DNA of 64,000 nucleotides, taken from assembly GCA_025766275.1 (NCBI GenBank), contig JAFKAC010000081.1, positions 124,001 through 188,000 on the forward strand, in the 5' to 3' direction. Within the stretch, counting starts at the first letter, position 1. Every line of letters begins with the position of its first letter. The position numbers were made by a program, and so were the translations under genes. Origin of the DNA: Lactarius indigo. Lineage: Eukaryota > Basidiomycota > Agaricomycetes > Russulales > Russulaceae. Shown here one piece after another: positions 1-7,694 of the stretch. The notes below the pieces were generated by a model, which was not told where the DNA came from, made no database searches, and saw nothing but the letters and a program-made list of their open reading frames with translations.

Positions 1-2
1 AG

Positions 3-68
3 CGCGCTACTGTGTTGGAGCGTATCGCCGATGAACAGCGCGACTGGCCCGCCCATGACTTTCGGTGA
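3..68 (+). CDS. 3' end of extra ORF (ORF3) of retrotransposon A, partial
   Basis: The first bases encode the last 21 residues of a protein ending [16 protein letters not shown] and a TGA stop. The same ending, with RDFW, closes the 3' ORF of element B at 4348, so this is the C-terminus of the matching ORF in element A, which extends left of the window. A polypurine tract and an LTR follow at once, as expected for the last ORF of an LTR element. The function of this ORF is unknown; only its acidic, helical C-terminus is visible. Confidence 0.75.
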   Translation, partial: RATVLERIADEQRDWPAHDFR

Positions 69-85
69 GTCTGGGGTCTCACGCT

Positions 86-99
86 AGAAAGGGGGGTGA
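86..99 (+). other. Polypurine tract of element A
   Basis: A run of purines (AGAAAGGGGGG then TGA) directly abuts the LTR start TGTCACG. This is the usual site of plus-strand priming in LTR retrotransposons. Elements B (4366-4379) and C (12926-12939) have equivalent tracts. Confidence 0.7.
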
Positions 100-621
100 T
101 GTCACGTCTCGACTCTTGTGTCTCTGTATTCGACTTGGGACCCTTACTGTACCGGTTGCAACTACGGCGGTAAGGTAGATTAGTTGCGGACTTACGATAG
201 GCGATACGAGTATGATAGGAGATTGTGCGCGGATTGCTGACTGAGGACTACGCCACTAATACCAGTAGTAGTAGTATTAGGATTTGAGCTACTTACGCGA
301 CACGTCGGACGCTACCATACTGTGACTCATAGCAGTGCTTGAAAGCCTGCTCGACTTGTATTTAAACTGTCTCGTGAAGACCAAGATACGCCATCTTGGT
401 CTTCTTGAATCGTCACCTGTTGTCTTCTTCTTTCTCTTCGCCTTCGCTCAAATTGTCCGACTTCGCTCATGACTTAGACCTTCGACATATTGGTATACCT
501 CCGCATATTTACCACAACTCAGGCTTGGACCTCCGCGTCTTCAAGCAGTAGGACCGACATATCGCTAAGTTGTTGCCACTGCTTCGTGCTCAAGTCAAGC
601 TCACGTTGTGACAGCGTTACA
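100..621 (+). repeat. 3' LTR of Ty3/Gypsy element A (522 bp)
   Basis: The repeat begins TGTCACG and ends CGTTACA (TG..CA ends). It is preceded by a polypurine tract and aligns along its length with the interrupted LTR of element B (4380-4827 plus 13519-13587). The sequence right of it is reverse transcriptase of element B starting in mid-domain, so A inserted into B. The left LTR and the target duplication lie outside the window. The first five bases of the right flank are CTGGG, which should recur left of A if the insertion is simple. Confidence 0.85.
359..404 (+). promoter_or_regulatory. LTR core promoter: TATA box and start-site hairpin (element A)
   Basis: TATTTAAA at 359-366 is followed by a perfect 12-bp inverted repeat: GAAGACCAAGAT at 376-387, loop ACGCC, and ATCTTGGTCTTC at 393-404. 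The right arm begins about 33 nt downstream of the TATA box, the spacing at which transcription is expected to start. Element B has the same arrangement. That this is the U3/R border is an inference. Confidence 0.55.
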
Positions 622-2926
622 CTGGGGCTACAACAACATATGGATTCGTGATGGCGATCAAGAAAAAGCCGCTTTCAAAACCAAATTCGGCCTTTTCGAA
701 CCAACGGTCATGTTCTTCGGTCTCACTAACTCCCCTGCAACCTTCCAAGCGATGATGAATCACATTTACTGCGATACCATCACAAAGCACGAACGCTTGG
801 GCACCATGATACGCGTCTACATGGACAATATTGGCATAGCCACTCACTTTGACCATGATTTGACAGCCCATATCGAGGCAGTCCGGGACGTCTTACGCAT
901 CGCGCAGGACCACGACCTTTACTTCAAGCTCGAAAAATGTCTATTCCACCAGCCGCATATGGATTACCTGGGGGTAATCCTTGAAAGGGGGGTGACCTGA
1001 ATGGACCCCGTAAAAGTTCAAGGCATCAAGGACTGGCCAACGCCGACAAAGGTCAAGGATGTCCGCTCCTTCCTCGGATTTTGCAACTTTTACAGACTTT
1101 TCATCCGCGGCTTCGCGAATCATGCCAAGCCACTCACCAAACTGACGCGAAAGGACGAAGAATGGTGGTGGACAGAAGACGAGGACAAGGCATTCAAGAC
1201 CTTGAAGAGCCTCGTAACGGAGGAACCCGTGCTGGCACACCCGGTCCTTCAGGACCCGTTCGAACTAGAAGTTGACGCATCAGGATACGTGGTGGGAGCC
1301 GTCTTACTACAAAAGAAATCTGACGGAAAACGACACCCCATAGGATATTATTCCACGACGCTCTCAGAAGCAGAGCGTAATTACGATATTTACGACCTGG
1401 AACTGCTAGCAATCGTCAATGCGCTGAGAAATTGGAGACCACTGCTCGCAGGAGCCCCACACAAAATCAAAGTTTACTCCGACCACCTCAACTTGCAGTA
1501 CTGGAAGTCGCCACAAAAGATCAGTAGACGGGTCGCCAGGGAAGTGCTCAAACTCTCCGAATATGACTTCGAAATTCACCACATCAAAGGGAAAAATAAC
1601 GGAAGAGCAGACGCCTTGTCAAGGCGACCGGACTATGATCAAGGAGCCAAAGATAATAGTGAAGTGGTCGTCCTACCTCCAGAAGTCTTCGTACGGACCC
1701 TCAACACCGCGCGCACCTTCGTGGCAAACCCAAACTTGTTGCAACCACGCCATCAACAAGACAACGAAGTAATCAAAGTGTGGACAGACCCCCATCGCCT
1801 TAAGAAGATAGAAGGGGAGTGGTACAAAGATGGCAGGTTCATGGTAACCGGACCTGCATCCACATACCGTGTACTAATACACGACCACCACGACCTGCCA
1901 ATACACGGTCATCCTGGAATTGCGAGGACACAAAGAATCCTGGAGCGACATTACTGGTGGCCACGACTGCAGAGAGACGTGTATGAGTACGTGCAAGGAT
2001 GCGCGGAATGCCAACGGAACAAAGTAAACATGAGGCCCATACGAGCCACACTACACCCTATTACACCAATACTAGAAGCCATGCCCTTCCAAACCGTAGC
2101 CATGGACTTCATCACTAAACTCCCATCGTCGAAAGGATATGATAGCATACTGACAGTCATGGACCACGATTGCAGCAAGGCCTCCATCTTCATTCCGTGC
2201 CGAGAAGAAATAACGGCGGAAGAGACAGCAGCCCTGTACGTCGCTCATGTGTTCAAACGCTTCGGGTTACCACACAAATGTATCAGTGACAGAGACCCCC
2301 AATTCGCGTCAAAGTTCACCAGAGAAGTCTGCCGGATTCTAGGCATCCAGCAGAACATATCCACGGCGTATCACCCACGAACCGACGGGCAATCTGAGCG
2401 CACCAATCAATGGTTAGAACAGTATCTGCGCTTCTGGGTAAACGAGCGGCAAGATAACTGGACCGTCTATCTACCAATCGCCGAATTCGCGCACAACAAC
2501 TGGCCACATGAGCACACGAAACAGTCGCCATTCCAGCTTCTCATGGGATATGACCCGCAAGCGGATTGGACGGATAAGCCATCCCCTCTTCCCCAGGTGA
2601 CGAAGCGGCTGACACAACTAAAGGAAGCAAGAGAGGACGCCCAACGCCTCATGAAGAAGGCGCAAGAAGCCTGGGTCCGCAACAAAGATACGCCCAAGTT
2701 CAAGAACGGCGACCTTGTATGGTTAGAGGGTAGACACCTACGAACCAATCAACCAACGGCGAAACTAGCGGCGCGACGCCACGGACCCTTCCGGGTGACA
2801 CAGGTGATGTCCCCCTATAACTATCGATTGGAACTTCCCACACAGTGGAGTATACACCCAGTGTTCCACATCGATCTTCTCACGCCGTACAAGCAAACTC
2901 CCTTACACGGGGAGAATTTCATGTGA
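622..2926 (+). pseudogene. Element B pol: RT (3' half), RNase H, integrase
   Basis: The reading frame starts in mid reverse transcriptase at WGYNN, because element A interrupts it. It continues through FFGLTNSP, the polymerase active site, RNase H (EVDASGYVVGAVL, YDIYDLELLAI) and integrase: zinc-binding HPGIARTQRI with GCAECQ, catalytic Asp in AMDFITKLP and SDRDPQFAS, and DGQSERTNQWLE. The frame is broken by TGA at 998-1000, just before MDPVKVQG, and ends at TGA 2924-2926. The RT active site reads YMDN instead of YMDD and the RNase H motif DREL reads DLEL, so the enzyme should be dead. Both TGA codons lie in the frame of pol, and the second precedes a chromodomain that continues in frame. Confidence 0.9.
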
Positions 2927-4348
2927 CCACCACCTGAACTAGTCGACGGAGAAGAAGAATACAAGGTCGAGGCCATTCTGGACTCTTGGCACTTCGGCAA
3001 GGGACGACGTCTTCAATATCTCGTCAAATGGAAGGGGTATCCAGACTCGGAGAATCAGTGGGTCAACAAAAATGACGTCTTCGCACCGGAAGCCCTTCGT
3101 CTGTATCAGGAAGCACAAGCACACGGGAGAACAGTTAAAACGAGCAGTGCGAAGATGGAGGAAAGTCATCCCATTCTCCTTCGCTCTACCACTACTCTCA
3201 TGCCCACTTCCCCACTGCGACATGTCACACAAGCGGCACTCCTCGACTCCCTCGCAGAAGACGCCAGGGCCCTCCTCGCCGATGACGATGAAACTGAGAT
3301 TCCCAACGCCCAAATCACCCCGTACACACCTGTCGGTCAGCCAGAGGGCCGCATCACCGCACAAGAATGGGCGAATGTGCTCGCCCAGTTCCCCGATCCT
3401 ACTCAACCACCCGACGACGACTCCGCCGTCGTCCACGTCTTCCGAAACGACAGTGGTGAGCGCGAACCCATTGCCATCATCCCCCCAAGCGACGACCTCA
3501 TCGGCGTTCGCGGAATTTTCCCGCGCAACGACGAGCGTTCAAGCTCTCCTGGAGTACGAGTTGGAGGGTTGGAGGAGGGTAGCGGCGGAGTGGCAGAAGG
3601 AACAGCTCGACTCAGCCGCGGCCCAACTGAGAGAGATGCGCGAGCGGCAGCAGCGATGGCGGCAGCTGAGGCTGGCCATGACAATGAAGATTACTACCTG
3701 GCGAGACATCCCTTCCTTCGAACGAAAAGCGACCCTGATCATCCCCTCGTCACGCCATGGCTCGTCAACACCGACGGGTCCCCCATGTATCGAGGACGTG
3801 TGCACGTGCCAGGTGCTGCCGATCACCGTCCGTTCACCGCCGCCAAGGACCCCGTGCATGTCATTGCGCCTGAAGGGTTCAGGGCGAACAGACAACCCCA
3901 TTACATTCGATACCCCATCACCGGGCCCGACGGAGTAGAGAGGGACGCATCGCATGTCCAGATCATCGGAGGCGCGGACCCCATGATACTAGGGGTCATA
4001 CCAGGCTCTCCTCATGTGTACGGTAAGCCCCTCTATGCCGAACCCCACGTCAACGCCGCACTCCGCCCCACGTACCTGCACGAGGACCTCATCATCTTCG
4101 CCGCGGACCGCATCACGGACAGCGCCCTCAACCGCATCAATGACAAGACCCTCACAGTGGAGGTCACGCGCTACCGCGCGGCCAGCTTTGAGCTGGAACG
4201 ACTTCACGCTAGAGTGGCCCAGCTTCGGGCAATGATCGTATGCGCACAAGACGACAAACGCGACTCCATCTATCGACTGGAGCGCGCCACCGCATTAGAA
4301 CGCATCGCCGACGAACAGCGGGATTGGCCGGCCAGGGACTTTTGGTGA
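2927..4348 (+). CDS. Element B chromodomain plus extra C-terminal ORF3
   Basis: Directly after the TGA of pol the same frame stays open for 473 codons. It starts with [17 protein letters not shown] and a chromodomain ([17 protein letters not shown]), which in chromoviruses directs integration to marked chromatin. After about 75 residues it runs on, without a stop, into an unknown protein (first internal ATG 3155) rich in Asp, Pro and Arg. A likely coiled coil lies near the C-terminus ([15 protein letters not shown]). The ending matches element A, and the region around VEVTRYR matches the extra ORF of element C (LTAEVTRLR). Translation could be by readthrough, by internal initiation at 3155, or as part of pol in an undamaged copy. 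Function unknown. Confidence 0.65.
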   Translation, partial: PPPELVDGEEEYKVEAILDSWHFGKGRRLQYLVKWKGYPDSENQWVNKNDVFAPEALRLYQEAQAHGRTVKTSSAKMEESHPILLRSTTTLMPTSPLRHVTQAALLDSLAEDARALLADDDETEIPNAQITPYTPVGQPEGRITAQEWANVLAQFPDPTQPPDDDSAVVHVFRNDSGEREPIAIIPPSDDLIGVRGIFPRNDERSSSPGVRVGGLEEGSGGVAEGTARLSRGPTERDARAAAAMAAAEAGHDNEDYYLARHPFLRTKSDPDHPLVTPWLVNTDGSPMYRGRVHVPGAADHRPFTAAKDPVHVIAPEGFRANRQPHYIRYPITGPDGVERDASHVQIIGGADPMILGVIPGSPHVYGKPLYAEPHVNAALRPTYLHEDLIIFAADRITDSALNRINDKTLTVEVTRYRAASFELERLHARVAQLRAMIVCAQDDKRDSIYRLERATALERIADEQRDWPARDFW

Positions 4349-4365
4349 GCCTGGGGTCTCACACT

Positions 4366-4379
4366 AAAAAGGGAGGTGA
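4366..4379 (+). other. Polypurine tract of element B
   Basis: AAAAAGGGAGG followed by TGA abuts LTR start TGTCACG at 4380, in the same position and nearly the same sequence as in element A. Confidence 0.65.
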
Positions 4380-4627
4380 TGTCACGTTTCGACTTGTACG
4401 ACTGCGAACCCTTACTGTACCGGTTGCGATTACGGCTGTAAGGTATATTAGTCGCGGACTTTACCACAGTGATACGGTAGTGCGATAGGAGATACGGTAC
4501 GATAGCTGACTGATGACCGACGCCACTAATACTGGTAGTAGTGGTATTAGGTTCGAGTTGTTTCTGCGATACATTGGACGCTACTATACGGTGACTCATA
4601 GCAGCGCTTGAAAGCCTGCTCGACTTG

Positions 4628-4673
4628 TATTTAAACTGTCTTGTGAAGACCAAGATACGCCATCTTGGTCTTC
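4628..4673 (+). promoter_or_regulatory. LTR core promoter: TATA box and start-site hairpin (element B)
   Basis: TATTTAAA at 4628-4635, GAAGACCAAGAT at 4645-4656, loop ACGCC, ATCTTGGTCTTC at 4662-4673. Stem and loop are unchanged relative to element A although the flanks differ, which suggests selection while the elements were active. Confidence 0.5.
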
Positions 4674-4822
4674 TTAAATTGCCACTTGTTTCCTTCTCCA
4701 TTCTCTCCTCTTCGCCTGAAAGTTGTCCGACTTAGTTCGTGACTCGAGAATATTCAACTTGCCGGTGTACCTTCACGTATTCACTAAGGCAGGGGTTTGG
4801 ACCTCCGCGTCTTCAAGCCAAG

Positions 4823-4827
4823 CAGTG
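4823..4827. other. Target site duplication of element C, left copy
   Basis: CAGTG precedes the 5' LTR and recurs at 13514-13518 right after the 3' LTR. Joining the two flanks restores the LTR of element B as seen in element A. A 5-bp duplication is normal for Ty3/Gypsy integrases. Confidence 0.9.
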
Positions 4828-5401
4828 TGTTACGATTTTTCCCTTGGACTCGTTCTTTCGCATGTCCCTATTCCTTTCCCAGTACTATACGAGCCCTGTA
4901 CGATTACACGGACTTTACGATTACCCGGTTCCTATCGCGCGCCCTACTTATCGATGCTCCCGTCTGATAAAGTTCAACATGTGCTAGTTTCCGCTGTGTT
5001 CTTAATCACGCACGACCCCGCGTGATTTACCATTATTCCCAGAGCAACGTTCCCTTTATTCTCGTTATGTCCCACCCTTTGTCCTAGGATCAGCGATGGC
5101 GCCATCTGTTTGTAGTCGCCACACTAGTCACTGTCTATTTAAACCTAGGTCTACCTAGCTTGTACGGTAGACTAGACTTCTTGTGTAATACTACACTCGA
5201 ACGCCTTTACATTCTCGCCGTCTCACGAACCCTCTGTCTTTGCCAGACCTTCGAGCCTTGGCCTTCCTCTACAATCCAAGTGACTACCGTCCTTGTGATC
5301 CTTGTGCATCATCTCGCTGAAGCCAAGCCCCGGAGCTTGCGCTACCGTTATCCGACTGACTTCATACAGGTCGTACGCAACGCCCCTGTAGTGGCGTTAC
5401 A
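4828..5401 (+). repeat. 5' LTR of element C
   Basis: 574 bp, TGTTACG...CGTTACA. It is aligned base by base with 12940-13513. The six differences are at 4908, 4962, 5316, 5340, 5364 and 5373; each is a CG versus CA or TG change. Confidence 0.95.
5136..5179 (+). promoter_or_regulatory. TATA box and predicted transcript 5' end of element C
   Basis: TATTTAAA (5136-5143) lies 33 nt upstream of AGACTAGACTT (5169-5179). Those 11 nt are exactly complementary to the 11 nt just inside the 5' LTR (5404-5414). In Tf1-type elements the first 11 nt of the RNA fold back as the reverse-transcription primer, so A5169 is the predicted +1 and start of R. A near-perfect inverted repeat (CTAGGTCTACC..GGTAGACTAG) also spans this point. 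Confidence 0.65.
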
Positions 5402-5403
5402 TT

Positions 5404-5414
5404 AAGTCTAGTCT
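5404..5414 (+). other. Self-priming primer binding site of element C
   Basis: AAGTCTAGTCT starts two bases inside the 5' LTR end. It is the exact reverse complement of LTR positions 5169-5179. I do not recognise a match to the 3' end of a tRNA, whereas the length of 11 and the position relative to the TATA box fit self-priming as known from Tf1. Confidence 0.65.
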
Positions 5415-5455
5415 CTCGAACACCGTGGCTCTCACCAGCCGAAGTCGAACCAAGT

Positions 5456-6262
5456 TTGTCCAGGAGTACCTGGAATGACACCCCGACGACGACCTCCGAT
5501 CCTCGATCAAAGGAACGGCCATTTGGAGGAGCACTCCTCATGACACCGGCTACTACATCTTTGACCCCGACAAAAACACCTACAACCCCATTGAATATAT
5601 CGAGGATCAACACGTCTGGGCCTACGTCACCTATTCAGACAAAAAGAACTCTTGGTACTCAATCAAACCAGTACCCGCATCTCTTGGACTCGGACCAGGA
5701 AAAACCCGAATACAAGGCATCGACGTCGACTCTGACGTCACAGAACCTGACTCAGACAGTGAAAACCCAGATCCCACTCTCACACCCACTATCACCAGAA
5801 CAGTTGACTTTGCATCATATGCCGACATGTCCAACACCCAATCCCAACTCGCAACCACCCTCACCCAGTCAGGAGGCAGCCAACCCAGCAGAGGAACGTC
5901 CTCCTCTACGGCTGCTCCAAGTGGTGGAGGACATCCTGTGGGAGGAAGTGCACCGGCAGGCGGAAGCAGCCCTCCGGGAGGCTCAGGAAGCCATCATGGA
6001 GGCGGTGCGCCTGGAGGTGGAGGCGGTGCGCCTGGAGGTGGAGGCGGTGCGCCTGGAGGTGGAGGCGGTGCGCCTGGAGGCGGAGGCGGTGCGCCTGGAG
6101 GCGGAGGCGGTGCGCCTGGAGGTGGAGGCGCAGCTGCAGGAGGAGGGGCAGTCCCAGGCCTCCTTAACGGGAGGCTCGGAGGAAATGCCCCGCCGGAATT
6201 TACGGGAGATCGGGAATCAAGTCGAGCGTTTCTTAACGCCTTCTCCCTCTATCGAGGAATGA
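5456..6262 (+). other. Overlapping 268-codon ORF in gag
   Basis: A second frame is open across the same DNA as the gag N-terminus. Over the 21-bp repeat it encodes a heptad series of the type EAVRLEV, preceded by a helical-looking stretch, while the gag frame encodes GGGGGAP. The repeat length is a multiple of three, so a repeat expansion keeps both frames open. The ORF stops inside the capsid region. It may be a by-product of the repeat; no family is recognised. Confidence 0.25.
6001..6131 (+). repeat. 21-bp tandem repeat in gag (about 6 units)
   Basis: The unit GGAGGCGGTGCGCCTGGAGGT recurs about six times with C/T variation. In the gag frame it gives a flexible Gly/Ala/Pro linker between the N-terminal segment and the capsid domain. 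Confidence 0.85.
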
Positions 6263-7146
6263 ACCCCACTGTGCAACAACTGGTGGTTCCGTACTCCCGT
6301 GCAATGACCCTCCTTTCCTACATTCGAGGCCCCCTCGTTGATGATTGGGTCGAAGAACAAATTCAGTGGCTTGTCGCCCAACTAGTAGCAGGAGTGGCCC
6401 TTAACGAAGAAAACCTTTGGGACACCATTGAAGCGCGATTCATTCAGGCCTACACTGATACCACACAACAACAGAAGGCCCGGCACTCCATCCAAACCCT
6501 TAAAATGGAGAAAGAAGATATCGATACGTACATCGCAAAGTTCTCGAACCTCGCCAACAAAGCAGGATACAATAAAGACGAAGCCACCACATTAGAAATC
6601 TTCCAGAAGGGACTCCCCAACGCCCTTGTTATAAATGCAATCAAATTCCACCACCCAATCACATGGGATGACTGGAAAGCAGCCGTAACACTGCAACAAG
6701 CCGAATACCTCCTCCTAAAGGACAAACTTACGAAAGGAGGAAACAATAAATGAGGGGGAGCATCCCATGACCAGTGGTTGTCGGCATTGAACAAAAACTG
6801 AGATCCTAACGCAATGGATGTCAGCCGCACGAGAGCCAGAGCCGCTTTAACAGACACCGAAAAACTGCAACTGCAGAAAGAAGGAAGATGCTTCCGTTGT
6901 CGAGGCCAAGGGCATATCTCCCGCAACTGCCCTCAGAAGTCTACCACCATCAAAACAACCGAAACCACAGCTCCCACAACCAACGCCCCTACAACCACCA
7001 CCATCTCCATGACCGCATCACGCCCCCTCTCCAACAAAGAACAAGCGGATGCCCAGGTAGCAGCACTATTCGCTCAAACCCCAGAAGTACGAGAATTGAT
7101 GGTGGACAAATTATTTGGCCAGAAGAAGGATTTTCTGAATGCTTGA

Positions 7147-7694
7147 ACCCCGCGGCCTGGGCTAGAGCATTAAAACTTAGCGTGTACAATAGCAGATTCC
7201 GATCCATGCGAATTCCAGTTCTTTTCAAATCTGCTCACGCAACGGCCGAACGAAATGTCCTCATCGATTCCGGGGCAACCGACAATTTTATAAGCGCAAA
7301 CCTCCTGAAACGACTAAAAATAGCCTGGCTACCCACCGAACGACCCATTAAGATATGGAATGTGGATGGAACCCACAACCAAGGAGGGGAAATCACCTCC
7401 TTCACCGACCTAACAGTCAAAATGGGGGGAAAGACCCAACATCTCAGGTTTCTCATCACCGACCTGGGAAATGATGAAGTCATACTCGGATATCCTTGGT
7501 TCACAGCCTTTGAACCAAAGTTCCACTGGCAAGATGCCACCCTCGATGAAGAGTTCCAACCAGTAGTAATCACCAGCCTAAATTTGTCAGACGAAGCCAT
7601 GCCCATGGAAGCCACCATTAAGGCATTGGAGACGTATCAACTTGACGAATTGGCTTGGGAGCAACTGGAAAAAGAAGAAGAGCCACTCATTTGA
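7147..7694 (+). CDS. Element C aspartic protease (start of pol)
   Basis: This segment is read in the pol frame, which is open from 6888, and ends at TGA 7692-7694. It contains the retroviral-type aspartic protease signature VLIDSGATDNFIS, the hydrophobic core LRFLITDLG and the second conserved motif EVILGYPWF. The enzyme cuts the Gag-Pol polyprotein and acts as a dimer. The TGA that ends this ORF is followed in the same frame by the RT ORF without a gap, so protease and RT were one polyprotein. How ribosomes pass from gag to pol is not clear; no canonical slippery heptamer was found near 7090-7146. Confidence 0.85.

Larger units (their letters stand above)
622..4827 (+). mobile_element. Ty3/Gypsy chromovirus B, 5'-interrupted and nested
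   Basis: Pol remnant, chromodomain, extra ORF, polypurine tract (4366-4379) and 3' LTR follow in chromovirus order. The left half of B is missing because element A sits in its RT. The 3' LTR is split by element C and finishes at 13587. B and A share LTR and ORF3 ends, so they belong to one family; C is a different family of the same clade. B is the oldest layer of the nest. Confidence 0.85.
4380..4827 (+). repeat. 3' LTR of element B, left part
   Basis: It starts TGTCACG after a polypurine tract and aligns with the LTR of element A as far as the CTTCAAG..GCAG region. There it is broken by element C. The LTR resumes at 13519 and ends CGTTACA at 13587. The two parts total about 517 bp, against 522 bp in A. 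Confidence 0.85.
5425..7146 (+). pseudogene. Gag of element C, interrupted by TGA codons
   Basis: One frame reads through an N-terminal segment (TPHDTGYYIFDPDKNTYN), a Gly-rich tract made of a 21-bp repeat, a retrotransposon gag/capsid domain (PPEFTGDRESSRAFLNAFS through LKMEKEDIDTYIAKF) and a CCHC zinc knuckle (CFRCRGQGHISRNC, near 6892-6933). It ends at TGA 7144-7146. In-frame TGA codons occur at 5476, 6751 and 6799; the largest uninterrupted piece is 5827-6753. The start is unclear: GTG at 5425 sits in an ACC-GTG-GCT context where an ATG would be expected. Gag binds and packages the element RNA into particles. Pol lies in another frame (-1 relative to gag). Confidence 0.75.

Noticed and set aside
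3072..3938. 288-codon plus-strand ORF within element B
   Set aside because: It is another frame of the chromodomain-ORF3 region, which has the homology to elements A and C.
7090..7146. Programmed -1 frameshift site between gag and pol of element C
   Set aside because: Pol is in the -1 frame relative to gag, but I found no X-XXY-YYZ heptamer, and gag is damaged, so the mode of pol expression remains open.
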